Part shown: one piece after another, positions 37,515 to 46,807 of the stretch
Position numbering within the stretch: the first letter of the stretch is position 1
Layout: each line of letters starts with the position of its first letter
From: Stenotrophomonas hibiscicola ATCC 19867
GTDB lineage: Bacteria; Pseudomonadota; Gammaproteobacteria; Xanthomonadales; Xanthomonadaceae
NCBI RefSeq assembly: GCF_000382065.1
Contig: NZ_KB907503.1
Location: 34,682 to 98,681, forward strand
Direction of reading: 5' to 3'
DNA: 64,000 bases
Notes under the pieces: generated by a model
Told to the model about the DNA's origin: nothing
The model's database searches: none
Seen by the model: the letters and a program-made list of their open reading frames with translations, nothing else
Position numbers and translations under genes: made by a program

Positions 37515-37586
37515 GTAGCGCCCGAGCCCATGCTCGGGCGGCGGCACGCAGCGCCGTAGAGCAGCCGAGCGTGGGCTCGGCTCTAC
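37515..37586. repeat. GTAG REP repeats between convergent genes
   Basis: Plus copy GTAGCGCCCGAGCCCATGC (37515-37540) and a minus copy on the AGCCGAGCGTGGGCTCGG core (37563-37586), with an extra GTAG in between at 37556. They lie between the diguanylate cyclase gene and yedI. Confidence 0.87.
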
Positions 37587-37589
37587 AGA

Positions 37590-38516
37590 TCATTTCCCGC
37601 GCAGCTTCTGGAACCCGGTCACCGCCGCCAGCACGATGGCGCCGGCGATGATGCCGACCACCATGTTGGCCGCAGCACTGATCAGCCAACCCCACTGCCC
37701 TTCACCGCCCAGGGCCTGCACCGCGTGGTGCAGCGCCGGCACGTTGTGCACCAGGATGCCGCCGCCGACCAGGAACATGGCGATGGTGCCGGCCACCGAC
37801 AGGAACTTCATCAGCCACGGCGCCGACGCCACCAGGCCTCGACCGAAGGCGGCAATGGCACCGCCCTTGCGCGACAGGTACAGCCCAACGTCATCGAGCT
37901 TGACGATGCCCGCCACCAGTCCGTAGACGAACACGGTCATCGCCAGTGCGACCACGCTCAGCGTGAGGATCTGGTTGGTGAACGACGCAGTGGCGACCAC
38001 GCCCAGGGTGAGCACGATGATCTCGGCCGAAAGGATGAAGTCGGTGCGGATCGCGCCCTTCACCTTGTCCTTCTCCCACGCGACCATGTCCACCTGCGCG
38101 TCAGCCAGCGCCTTGCGGCGTTCGGCCTGGCGCTCGGCATCGTCGTCGGAGGAATGCAGGAAGCGGTGCGCCAGCTTCTCCACGCCTTCGAAGCACAGGA
38201 AGGCACCGCCGATCATCATCAGCGGCACGATCAGCGGCACGTTCCAGCCGCGGCTGCGCAGCCACGCTTCCAACGCACTGATCGCCAGGGCCGCCGGCAC
38301 CAGGATGACCTTGTTGACCAGCGAGCCCTTGGCCACCGCCCACACCACTGGCAGCTCGCGGTTGGCGTTGACCCCGGTCACCTGCTGCGCGTTCAGCGCC
38401 AGATCGTCGCCCAGCACACCGGCGGTCTTCTTCGCGGCGACCTTGGTCAGCACCGAGACATCGTCGAGGAGGGTGGCGATATCGTCGAGCAGGGCGAACA
38501 GGCTGGCACCGGCCAT
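37590..38516 (-). CDS. yedI: DUF808 family inner-membrane protein YedI
   Basis: 308-aa protein with about six membrane helices. The N-terminal MAGASLFALLDDIATLLDDVS and the KKTAGVLGDDLALNAQQV stretch identify the DUF808/YedI family. Function is not known. It is a single-gene unit. Confidence 0.9.
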   Translation of the reverse strand: MAGASLFALLDDIATLLDDVSVLTKVAAKKTAGVLGDDLALNAQQVTGVNANRELPVVWAVAKGSLVNKVILVPAALAISALEAWLRSRGWNVPLIVPLMMIGGAFLCFEGVEKLAHRFLHSSDDDAERQAERRKALADAQVDMVAWEKDKVKGAIRTDFILSAEIIVLTLGVVATASFTNQILTLSVVALAMTVFVYGLVAGIVKLDDVGLYLSRKGGAIAAFGRGLVASAPWLMKFLSVAGTIAMFLVGGGILVHNVPALHHAVQALGGEGQWGWLISAAANMVVGIIAGAIVLAAVTGFQKLRGK

Positions 38517-38629
38517 GGGAAGTCCAGAGAGGGAATGAGCGGATTCTGACCGATCCGGTGTGGACTGCGGAAGACGTCGGATTCACCGCGTGCCCACCGC
38601 CCCCCGGCGACACTGCGGAATCCGGACAT

Positions 38630-38652
38630 TGCCGGCCCGTGGCCGGCGCTAC
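38630..38652 (-). repeat. Single GTAG REP repeat (minus strand)
   Basis: GTAGCGCCGGCCACGGGCC palindrome on minus, between yedI and the UbiB-family gene start. Confidence 0.85.
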
Positions 38653-38678
38653 CTGTCTTCGTCGCATGGGAGTTCCGC

Positions 38679-40370
38679 TTGAGCAATCCGCCCACCGCCA
38701 ATGGCAATCCTCCGCTGGTCAAAGGCATGAACCGGCGCAGCCAGATCCTGCGCCTGCTGATGCGCTATCGCCATTCAGGGGTGTTCTCGGGCATGAACCT
38801 GGATGCCGCGGGCAATCCGGCCGACGTACCGGCAGATGGCAACCCGGAACAGTTCGTCAGTGATCTGGAAGCGCTGGGGCCAACCTTCGTCAAGCTGGGC
38901 CAGATGCTGTCCACGCGCCCGGACATGGTGCCGGTAGAGTTCGCCACGGCGCTGGAGCGCATGCAGGAAAAGGTAGCGCCGATTCCCGTCGAGCGCATCC
39001 ACGCCATCATCGAGCAGGAGCTGGGCGTAGGGGTGAACAAGCTGTTTGCCGCGTTCGACCCCGAGCCGCTGGGCTGCGCATCGATCGCGCAGGTGCATCG
39101 GGCCGTGCTGCACGACGGACGCCAGGTGGCGGTGAAGGTGCAGAAGCCTGAAGTGGCCGCACAACTTCGCTCGGACCTGGAGGCGCTGCGCAGCTTCGCG
39201 CTGGCCGCCGACCACCTGACCCAGGTGGGCCGCCGCGTGCGTCTGCGCGACTGGCTCAACGAATTCGCCAAGACCCTGATGCAGGAGCTGGACTACCACG
39301 CCGAGGCCGAGAACCTGGCCCGTTTCGGCCGGCATCTGAAGCCGTTCCGCCGCCTGTGGATACCGCAGCCGCTGTGGGACTACAGCAGCCAGCGCGTGCT
39401 GACCATGGAACTGGCCACCGGCGTGCGCGTGGATGCGATTCCCGATGTGCGCCGCACCGAACAATCGATGGACCCGCTGGCGGCCGCGCTGATCCGCGGC
39501 TACCTGGACCAGATCTTCGTGCACGGCGAGATCCACGCCGACCCGCACCCCGGCAACCTGCGGGTGATGCCCGATGGACGGCTGGCGATCTTCGACCTGG
39601 GCATGGTCGCGCACATGCCGCCGCGCCTGCGCGAGCGCTTGCTGAAGATCCTGTTCGCAGCGGTCGATGGCCGCGGCGAGGAAGTGGCTGACGACCTGAT
39701 CAGCATCAGCACGCGGCTGGAGGCGTTCGACGAGGAACGTTATCTGCGCGAAACCGGCCAGTTGATCGCGCGTTACGCCGCCAGCGGCACGTTCTCCGAA
39801 GGCCGCGTGGTGCTGGACATGGTGCGCATCGCCACCGCCTGCGGCCTGCGCACGCCGCCGGAACTGAGCCTGCTCGGCAAGGCCCTGCTCAACCTGGAAA
39901 CCGTGTGCCGGCTGCTGGCGCCAGAGCTGGACACGCGCCGCATCGTCGAGCGCCAGCTGCAGCATGTGATGCGTGCGCGCCTGAAAAAATCACTGTCCGC
40001 AGCCAACATCGCCAGCGAGGCGATGGAGCTGCAGCAGCTGCTGCGCGATGGGCCGCGCAAGCTGTCGGACATCATGGCCCTGCTGGCCGAGAACCGTCTG
40101 CAGATGAAGGTGACGGGCCTGGAAGAATCGCGGCTGATGGAGAACCTGCAGAAGATCGCCAACCGCGTGGCGGCCGGCATCATCAGCGCGGCATTGATCA
40201 TGGCCGCCGCGATGATGATGAAGATCGACACCGGCTGGCACCTGTTCGGCTATCCGCTCATCGCCCTGATTCTGTTGTTCATCGGCGTAGTGCTCGGCCT
40301 TGGCATCGTAACCAGTGCATTGCTGTTCGACCGTCGTGCGCGGGCACGCGAAGAACGCGGGCATCGCTAG
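38679..40370 (+). CDS. ABC1/UbiB/AarF atypical kinase family protein
   Basis: 563-aa UbiB-family protein kinase-like ATPase. The KxGQ motif FVKLGQMLSTRPDMVP, the Ala-rich loop region, VAVKVQKP, and the catalytic IHADPHPGNLRV and IFDLGMVAHMP are all present. Two C-terminal membrane helices (about 495-550) anchor it. It is either the ubiquinone-biosynthesis UbiB or one of the second paralogues common in this family; the absence of ubi genes nearby favours the latter. The start is TTG with GGGAG seven bases upstream; the first ATG is at 38727. Confidence 0.88.
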   Translation: MSNPPTANGNPPLVKGMNRRSQILRLLMRYRHSGVFSGMNLDAAGNPADVPADGNPEQFVSDLEALGPTFVKLGQMLSTRPDMVPVEFATALERMQEKVAPIPVERIHAIIEQELGVGVNKLFAAFDPEPLGCASIAQVHRAVLHDGRQVAVKVQKPEVAAQLRSDLEALRSFALAADHLTQVGRRVRLRDWLNEFAKTLMQELDYHAEAENLARFGRHLKPFRRLWIPQPLWDYSSQRVLTMELATGVRVDAIPDVRRTEQSMDPLAAALIRGYLDQIFVHGEIHADPHPGNLRVMPDGRLAIFDLGMVAHMPPRLRERLLKILFAAVDGRGEEVADDLISISTRLEAFDEERYLRETGQLIARYAASGTFSEGRVVLDMVRIATACGLRTPPELSLLGKALLNLETVCRLLAPELDTRRIVERQLQHVMRARLKKSLSAANIASEAMELQQLLRDGPRKLSDIMALLAENRLQMKVTGLEESRLMENLQKIANRVAAGIISAALIMAAAMMMKIDTGWHLFGYPLIALILLFIGVVLGLGIVTSALLFDRRARAREERGHR

Positions 40371-40380
40371 CGAATCTGGG

Positions 40381-40408
40381 AAAAAACACGCATTCATGCG
40401 GTTTTTAA
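40381..40408 (+). terminator. Intrinsic terminator of the UbiB-family gene
   Basis: AAAACACGCAT and ATGCGGTTTTT pair (one bulge) around a two-base loop, ending in a T run, 11 bp after the stop codon. Confidence 0.65.
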
Positions 40409-40614
40409 TGTAATCCAACGAAGCCTTTCACGCTCGTTTTACCTTCTGAGCGCGATTGCGCGCGCGTCATTTCAACAAACATTTCAGTCAGGTTCGTGCA
40501 TGCACTATCGGGTCATCGGCCTGTCACATGCATGTGCTTGCGGCAGCGCCGGTCGGATGGACACGCGTCGGTACGACGTCCATCACCACCACCCCGTCAC
40601 TGCCGAAGCTGCCT

Positions 40615-42720
40615 ATGCTCTGGATACTGCTGCTGTCGTTGTTGCTGCTGTGCTGGTTGTTCCTCGCGTCCGAGAAATGGGTGTGGTGGAAGGCCAGTGC
40701 GTTCTCGCTGCTGCTGCTCATGCTCAGCGCATGGTGGCTGATCGACAAGCTGTCCGGTGATGGGCTCAACGCTGCCACCCTTTACCACCTCGGCGCCGAC
40801 ATGGAAGGCGCCGGTGTCTCCGACTTCAAGGGCTACATCGCCGGCTTCATCGTGCTGGCGCTGGTCTCGCTACTGCCGCTGTTCGCCACGCGGGTGAAGC
40901 GCTGGCGCCGGCCCGGCCACGGTGGCGCGCTGTTCGCGGGCTTCGCGGCCGTGTGGGTGGCCACGATCATGATCAGCCCGCTGGCCCGCGACGGCCAACG
41001 CCTGTACCAGCAGCTGCGCCCGGTCGACTTCTCCCGCATCGCCCCCGAGTATCAAGTGCCGACGCAGCCCTTGCAGCGCCCACGCAACATCGTCTGGATC
41101 TACGGCGAGAGCCTGGAGCGCACCTACCTGGACGAGAACGTGTTCCCGGGCCTGATGCCCAATCTCAACCGCCTGGCCACGAAGTCGCTGGACGTGCGCG
41201 GCCTTGCCTCGGCCGAAGGCAGCGGCTGGACCATCGCCGGTCTGGTGTCGTCGATGTGCGGCGTGCCGCTGACCACCTCGCAGGGCGATGAAAACAGCAT
41301 GGACCGGATGGGTAGCTTCCTGCCCAAGGCAGTGTGCCTGGGCGACTACCTGAAGCAGCAGGGCTATACCAACCATTACCTGGGCGGAGCCAACGGCCAG
41401 TTCGCCGGCAAGGGCCAGTTCCTGGCCAGCCACGGTTTTGACGAAGTGCATGACCTCGCCTGGTTCAAGCAGCAGAAAAAGATCGGTCGCATCCACTACT
41501 CAGCCTGGGGCGTGCACGACGACGTGCTGCTGGATACCGCCTACCAGCGCTTCGAACAGCTCTCGCGCGCCGGCTCGCCGTTCATGCTCACCACGCTCAC
41601 CATGGACACCCACCACCCGGCGGGCCACCTGCCGGTGTCGTGCAAGGGCGAGCGCTACCAGAGCCAGTACGGCAACATCAACATGCTCAACGCGCTCAAA
41701 TGCAGTGACCGGCTGATCTCGCAGCTGGTCGAACGCATCCAGGCCAGCCCGTACGGCAAGGACACGCTGATCGTGATCGCCTCCGACCACCTGGCGATGC
41801 CCAACGATCTGACCCACATCCTGACCCGGCAGAAGCGCGAGAACCTGCTGCTGTTCCTGAGCGATGGCATTGCGCCGCAGCAGCTCAGCGCCGACGCCGG
41901 CACCACGCTGGATTCGGGTGCGACTCTGCTCAGCCTGCTGGACCCGAACCTGAAGACGATGGGCTTCGGCCGTTCACTGATCGACCCGCAACGCGCGCCC
42001 AGCGCCAGTGTGGCCGCGCGACGCGACCAGGGTCGCGACTACCCGCAGTATCTGGCGTTCGCCCGTTCGCTGTGGCTGGGTGAACCTACGCGTGAACTGA
42101 AGATCGACGGCGACGACCAGGTGGTGGTCGGCCTGCAGCACGTGCAGCCACCGGTGCTGCTGGAGTACGACAAGGACTGGGGTTTGAAGTCGGTCTACCT
42201 GGAGAACACCTCGCGCCAGTTCGATGACGCGGATCCGGACAACACGCTGGCCTATGTTGATCGCTGCACCGCGTTCGAGGACGGCTCGGCCGACGGCGAC
42301 TGGTGTGCGCTGCTGGTCAACCGCGACAACGGCATCAAGCTGTACCGCGACAACGACCTGCGTGCCGGCATCGCCGTGGATGCGCCGCTGGATGCGTTCC
42401 AGGGACCGCGACCGAGCGTGCGCCAGGCGCACATGATCACCCAGAAGGGCCGCCGTACCCGTGCCGGCCAGTACATGTTGCAGCTGGTGGCGAGCACGCG
42501 CCCGGATCGCGGCTTCTGGATCGAAGCAGTGTCGTCGCAGCGCAAGGTGGTGCTGGCCCAGCAGTGGGTGCAGCCCGATGCCGACGGCAAGATCAACGTG
42601 ACGTTCGGGCTGGACCACGAAGTGGATGATCTGGAGATCCGCGCGTGGTTGAACCATGCCGAGAAGCTGGCGGTGGATACGTTCGCACTGGTGCCGTCGC
42701 GCAGCCGACCGCGAGGGTAG
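40615..42720 (+). CDS. opgB: Phosphoglycerol transferase I (osmoregulated periplasmic glucan modification)
   Basis: 701-aa inner-membrane enzyme of the alkaline phosphatase/sulfatase superfamily that moves phosphoglycerol from phosphatidylglycerol to periplasmic glucans. Four N-terminal membrane helices, then SGDGLNAATLYHL and GAGVSDFKGYIAGF, as in E. coli OpgB. The catalytic domain starts at VWIYGESLERTYLDE (Thr nucleophile region) and continues with TMDTHHPAGHLP and IVIASDHLAMPNDL. The C-terminal 200 residues are a β-rich domain. The ATG at 40615 has GAAG eight bases upstream; the frame is open to 40456 without support. The TAG stop is part of a GTAG repeat-like head. Confidence 0.92.
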   Translation: MLWILLLSLLLLCWLFLASEKWVWWKASAFSLLLLMLSAWWLIDKLSGDGLNAATLYHLGADMEGAGVSDFKGYIAGFIVLALVSLLPLFATRVKRWRRPGHGGALFAGFAAVWVATIMISPLARDGQRLYQQLRPVDFSRIAPEYQVPTQPLQRPRNIVWIYGESLERTYLDENVFPGLMPNLNRLATKSLDVRGLASAEGSGWTIAGLVSSMCGVPLTTSQGDENSMDRMGSFLPKAVCLGDYLKQQGYTNHYLGGANGQFAGKGQFLASHGFDEVHDLAWFKQQKKIGRIHYSAWGVHDDVLLDTAYQRFEQLSRAGSPFMLTTLTMDTHHPAGHLPVSCKGERYQSQYGNINMLNALKCSDRLISQLVERIQASPYGKDTLIVIASDHLAMPNDLTHILTRQKRENLLLFLSDGIAPQQLSADAGTTLDSGATLLSLLDPNLKTMGFGRSLIDPQRAPSASVAARRDQGRDYPQYLAFARSLWLGEPTRELKIDGDDQVVVGLQHVQPPVLLEYDKDWGLKSVYLENTSRQFDDADPDNTLAYVDRCTAFEDGSADGDWCALLVNRDNGIKLYRDNDLRAGIAVDAPLDAFQGPRPSVRQAHMITQKGRRTRAGQYMLQLVASTRPDRGFWIEAVSSQRKVVLAQQWVQPDADGKINVTFGLDHEVDDLEIRAWLNHAEKLAVDTFALVPSRSRPRG

Positions 42721-43255
42721 GGTTCTTTGCAGGGCTGCGCCCTGCACCCGCTACAAGCCGGGGCAACAGCAACGGCAACAGCGTGCATTCCGTGGGATGG
42801 CGGGGCGGTGTCGGAGTGCGGGGACGCCGTAAATCCGTCCCTGGAGGCTTGGCAGCCGCATCCATGCGGCTGACACCCCGCACTCCGACACCGCCCCACC
42901 TCTGACAGATTCCTGCGGCTGTCGGTAGGTGTCGACCTTGGTCGACACTTCTGTCAGATATCGAAATCAATCTGGGGTCAGATCCGTTTTCCGGAGGAAA
43001 ACGGATCTGACCCCAAGAGCATTTCCGACAGATCGCGGAAAACTGTCGAAGGCGGGGTGGGGCCGGGTGCGGGGGGGTCAGCCGCATGGATGCGGCTGCC
43101 AAGCCTCCAGGGACGGATTCACGGCGTCCCCCGCAACCGGACCCACCCCGCCATCCCTCAGGAAACCAGCCTTTGCTGTTGCTGTTGAAGTTGCCGGCCA
43201 GCGGCCGGCACTACCGCGGGTGCAGGGCGCAGCCCTGCAAAACAACCCCTACTAC
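42718..43255. repeat. Composite nested palindromic element between convergent opgB and MscS genes
   Basis: This 530-bp gap holds no gene. It is built of nested inverted repeats. Outer arms: 42727-42751 pairs perfectly over 25 bp with 43216-43240 (both TTGCAGGGCTGCGCCCTGCA core). Two inner modules face each other and share about 55 bp of near-identical sequence (around 42818-42875 and, inverted, 43077-43130); each is itself enclosed by an inverted repeat: 42802-42823 with 42876-42897 (22 bp perfect) and about 43051-43076 with 43128-43152. The centre holds a GTAG repeat (42925-42948) and a 20-bp perfect hairpin (42973-42992 with 42996-43015). Near the right end is another GTAG-type palindrome (about 43193-43214). 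Confidence 0.85.
42973..43015. repeat. Perfect 20-bp inverted repeat (centre of the composite element)
   Basis: TGGGGTCAGATCCGTTTTCC and its exact complement flank the three bases GGA. There is no T run, so it is not an obvious terminator. Confidence 0.9.
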
Positions 43256-45723
43256 TGCGGGTCGCGGGTGATGTGGATGTCGGTCGGCGTCGACAGCGGA
43301 ATGTTCCGCTCGGCCAGGATCTGCAGCAGGCTGAAGTACAGATCGCTGCGGGTTGCATACACCTGCCGCGGGCTGGCCACGTACGCGAAACTGTTGATGG
43401 TGATCTGGCCACCGGCAATGCTGTCGATGTAAACCGTCGGTGCCGGCTGCTGCAACACGTTGGTGTGCGCGGTATACGCATCCAGCAGCGCCTGCCGCAG
43501 GTTGCCGACATCAGTGCTGGGCGGCACCGCGAACTGGATCTGGATGCGGCCCTGGTTGTTGCCCATCGTCATGTTGCGCACGGTCTTGGTGACCAGCTCG
43601 GAGTTGGGCACGATCAGCGTCGACTTGTCGCCCACCTGGATCTCGGTCGATCGCAGGCTGATGCGGCGGATGTCGCCCTCCTGGTCACCCAGCTTCACCC
43701 AGTCGCCGATCTTCACCGGCCGCTCGGCCAGCAGGATCAGGCCGGAGACGAAGTTCTGGGTGATCACCTGCAGGCCGAAACCGATACCCACCGACAGCGC
43801 GCTGACCAGCAATGCCAGCTTGCTCAGCTGCAGGCCCATCGCCGACAGCGCCCAGATCACCGCGATGATGATGCCCACATAGCGGGCAACGGTACTCACC
43901 GAATTGCGCGCGCCCAGGTCCAGCTCGGTCTTGGGCAGGTAGGTGTCGGTCAGCCAGCGCTGTACCAGCTGGGTAACGGCCAGGCCAGCCAGCAGCACCA
44001 GCACCGCCAGCACGATGCGCACCGGCTCCAGCTTGGTTCCGCCAATGTCGAATCCAGACGTGAACAGCGAGGAGAAGCGCTCCACCACCGCGCCGATGTT
44101 GCCGAACGGTGCCACCAGCGCCAGCAGCGCGATCAGTACGACGATGGTGCGCAACGCCGCCGACAGCAGCACGCCGGCCTGCTCCAGACGCGACACGCTC
44201 AGGCCGGTGCTGAGCAGGATGGTCTGGCCCACCTTGCTGTCCGCGTTGAGCATCCACGTGCTCAGGTCATCAACGAACTTGAACAGCAGGGTCGCTGCCA
44301 GCACCACGATGCTGCCGCCGATCAGCTGCTGGTTCACGAACTTGGCGAAGTTCAGGTAGCCCAGCAACGTCGCGACGATGGCGGCCACCACCGCGACGTT
44401 GCCCGCCACGCGTGCCAATACCAGCCAGCTGCTGCGGCGCACCGGCGTGGCCGCGCCCACGCCATCGGCCTGTGCCTCCAGCTTGGCCTCGGCCTCGGCG
44501 GTCTGCCGGCGATGCAGGCGTGCCAGGGTCACCAGCATGGCCATGATCAGGCCCAGGTAGGTCAGGGCAATCAGGCCATCCAGCGCCACCGTGGTGACAT
44601 CGCTGGTGCGCGTGGCCTGGTCGAGGACCATCAGCACCGTGCTCAGCCAGGCCAGCGCCGCCGCGCCCCACGCGTACTTGCGCAGCTTCAGCGCGGCGGT
44701 GTCGTCCAGGTTCAACAGCCGCCATGACGGGCGCTTGGGCACCAGCATGCAGGCGCTGAGTGCAGCGATGAAGGCGGCGCGGAAGGTGGCCGTCTCCAGG
44801 CCGTCGGCCACCACCTGCAGGCGCGGCGCGATGGCATCGATGGCGTCCAGCGCCGCCATCAGCACCACCACGGCATAGCCGGGCAGCATCGTGCCGACCA
44901 GCAACAACCACATGGCCAGGCCGGAACGGCGCAGGCGTCCATCAGGCGCACGATCGGACGCGGCGAACTGCCACCCCAAGCGGCGCAGCCACAGCCGCAG
45001 CGGGAACATCATCACCAGCGCGGCGATCAGGCCCAGCAACGGCGTGCCCCAGCCATTGGCCCGGACGCCGGCAACGAACGTATCGCGCCCCTGCTCGGCC
45101 AACGGCGCGACGCGTGCGATATCGATGGGCAGGCGCTCGGCCACCTTGCTCCACAGTGCCGGAGACAACGGCGAGGCGACCTTCTTCCCCATGTCTTCGG
45201 CGCGCTGCGCAGTGCGCTGCTGGTCGATGTCGGCTGCCAGCTGCTGGGCACGCACGGCACTGGTCTTGGCCTGCGCCACCGATGCGGCCAGGCCGTCGCG
45301 CTGCTTGTTGATCGTGCGCCGTTGCGCCGCCAGTTCGGGCGGCTCGGTGGTGCCCTCGGCAGGCGTGCCCAGCTGCGCTAGCTGTTCGTCGAGACGGTCC
45401 AGCTGCGGCTGCAGCGACTTCTCCAGCGCCTCGGCGTCACGCCGGGCCTTCGAAGCGTCCTCGGACAGCATGGCCAATGTTTCGATGGCCGCGGCATCAC
45501 CACGCTTGCGGTCGACTTCCTTCAGCTTCGCATCGATATCCGCCAGCTGCTGCTTCGGCGTGGGGTCTTCATCCTGTGCCAGCACCGGCGCGGACAGCAG
45601 GAGGGCGGTGCACAGCATCAGGACCCACCAGGGGCCCCGTGCACGGATCGATCGCAGGAAAGAAGACACGCCAGCCACACCGGTTCGCGCGGACCACCGC
45701 GCCTGCGCGCGACTATACGGCAC
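43252..45723 (-). CDS. MscS-type mechanosensitive channel with DUF3772 domain
   Basis: Up to 823 aa. A signal peptide (WWVLMLCTALLLSAPVLAQ) is followed by a periplasmic coiled coil (about 35-165, Lys/Glu/Asp/Gln-rich) and a DUF3772 domain, then about ten membrane helices. The C-terminal MscS pore and β domain are clear: VGIGFGLQVITQNFVSGLIL, RPVKIGDWVKLGDQEGDIRRISLRSTEI. It resembles MscK/YbiO-size osmotic release channels. The frame begins at 45723 (MPYSRAQARW); a GTG just before SSFLRSIRARG would give a shorter and perhaps better N-terminus. Its TAG stop is part of GTAG. Confidence 0.9.
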   Translation of the reverse strand: MPYSRAQARWSARTGVAGVSSFLRSIRARGPWWVLMLCTALLLSAPVLAQDEDPTPKQQLADIDAKLKEVDRKRGDAAAIETLAMLSEDASKARRDAEALEKSLQPQLDRLDEQLAQLGTPAEGTTEPPELAAQRRTINKQRDGLAASVAQAKTSAVRAQQLAADIDQQRTAQRAEDMGKKVASPLSPALWSKVAERLPIDIARVAPLAEQGRDTFVAGVRANGWGTPLLGLIAALVMMFPLRLWLRRLGWQFAASDRAPDGRLRRSGLAMWLLLVGTMLPGYAVVVLMAALDAIDAIAPRLQVVADGLETATFRAAFIAALSACMLVPKRPSWRLLNLDDTAALKLRKYAWGAAALAWLSTVLMVLDQATRTSDVTTVALDGLIALTYLGLIMAMLVTLARLHRRQTAEAEAKLEAQADGVGAATPVRRSSWLVLARVAGNVAVVAAIVATLLGYLNFAKFVNQQLIGGSIVVLAATLLFKFVDDLSTWMLNADSKVGQTILLSTGLSVSRLEQAGVLLSAALRTIVVLIALLALVAPFGNIGAVVERFSSLFTSGFDIGGTKLEPVRIVLAVLVLLAGLAVTQLVQRWLTDTYLPKTELDLGARNSVSTVARYVGIIIAVIWALSAMGLQLSKLALLVSALSVGIGFGLQVITQNFVSGLILLAERPVKIGDWVKLGDQEGDIRRISLRSTEIQVGDKSTLIVPNSELVTKTVRNMTMGNNQGRIQIQFAVPPSTDVGNLRQALLDAYTAHTNVLQQPAPTVYIDSIAGGQITINSFAYVASPRQVYATRSDLYFSLLQILAERNIPLSTPTDIHITRDPQ

Positions 45724-45759
45724 AGGCGGTAAAGGGCGGATGGGCGACGCGCAGCAATA

Positions 45760-46008
45760 TCAGTACTTCAGGCGCAGCTCTTCCACGGTCGGCTGCTGCA
45801 GCGCGTACCAGTCCTGGAACTCTTCCTCGGTGATCTCATCGGGCGCGTACACCGCCACCGGATGCCAGTCGTGGTCGGTCGGCAGCGGCTGGCGCGGCCC
45901 GGCACGCAGGCTGTAGGACACGCCTTCGTAGTCGACCAGATCATCGACCTGCGGCCACTGTTCGCGTGCGAACGCGGATTCACTCTTCAACAGGATCACC
46001 TGGTACAT
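45760..46008 (-). CDS. Small conserved hypothetical protein
   Basis: 82-aa acidic protein without signal or membrane segment (YQVILLKSESAFAREQWPQ ... DEITEEEFQDWYALQQPTV). The strong GGAGG five bases before the ATG at 46008 and normal codon use support it. The function is not known. It lies 36 bp upstream of the MscS gene on the same strand and may be co-transcribed. Confidence 0.75.
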   Translation of the reverse strand: MYQVILLKSESAFAREQWPQVDDLVDYEGVSYSLRAGPRQPLPTDHDWHPVAVYAPDEITEEEFQDWYALQQPTVEELRLKY

Positions 46009-46191
46009 CGGCACCTCCACTTCGGTTGGATCAGGAAAACACGGCGCTGGCGGCAGCATACCGCCGCACCGGTGACAACGGGCACGCCGCAGCAGCGACG
46101 GAACGTTCTGGACACGGCCATCGCCCCGGCTTCACCCGCCCATGGCAAGGCCATCGGCATCGTGGAGGCCCCCCCCCTGCCACGACCGCCG

Positions 46192-46686
46192 ATGACCGAG
46201 CACCCGCCGCTGAAGACCGTTGCCGACCTCAAGCTGCCCCGCTACCTGGGCACCTGGTACGAGATCGCACGCCTGCCAATGCGCCATGAACCGGAAGGCT
46301 GCACCGACGTGTCGGCGCACTACACCCTGCTCGACAACGGCAACGTCGGTGTCACCAACCGCTGCCGCATGGACGGCGAGATCGAAGAGGCCACCGGCGA
46401 GGCCTGCGCGATCGACAACGACAGCGCGCGCCTGGAGGTCAGTTTCCTGCCCAAGGGCCTGCGCTGGCTGCCGTTCGCCAAGGGCGACTACTGGGTGATC
46501 CAGGTCGCCCCGGACTACAGCGTCGCGCTGGTCGGCAGCCCGGACCGCAAGTACCTGTGGCTGCTGGCCCGCGAGCCGCAGCTGGACGCCACCGTGCAGG
46601 ACCATTATCTGGCGTCCGCGCGCCTGCAGGGCTTCGATCTGTCCGAACTGATCCAGACCCCGCATACCGGCCAGCCCACGGCCTGA
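46192..46686 (+). CDS. Lipocalin family protein (Blc-like, no signal peptide)
   Basis: 164-aa lipocalin. LPRYLGTWYEIARLPMRHE holds the G-x-W structural motif, NRCRMDGEIEEATG and YWVIQVAPDYSVALVGSPDRKYLWLLAR match the bacterial Blc subfamily. Unlike E. coli Blc it lacks a lipoprotein signal with the chosen start at 46192, so it is either cytosolic or starts elsewhere. It probably binds lysophospholipids or fatty acids. Confidence 0.88.
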   Translation: MTEHPPLKTVADLKLPRYLGTWYEIARLPMRHEPEGCTDVSAHYTLLDNGNVGVTNRCRMDGEIEEATGEACAIDNDSARLEVSFLPKGLRWLPFAKGDYWVIQVAPDYSVALVGSPDRKYLWLLAREPQLDATVQDHYLASARLQGFDLSELIQTPHTGQPTA

Positions 46687-46807
46687 TCTACGGGCAATGG
46701 TGGACGCCAACCGACTCCGCCCATGACGTTATCCCCCATCGCGACATTCATCAGCAGCAGGCAAACTTCTGGTTTAACCAGTCCCCGAGAGACATGGAAG
46801 AGCAGTC

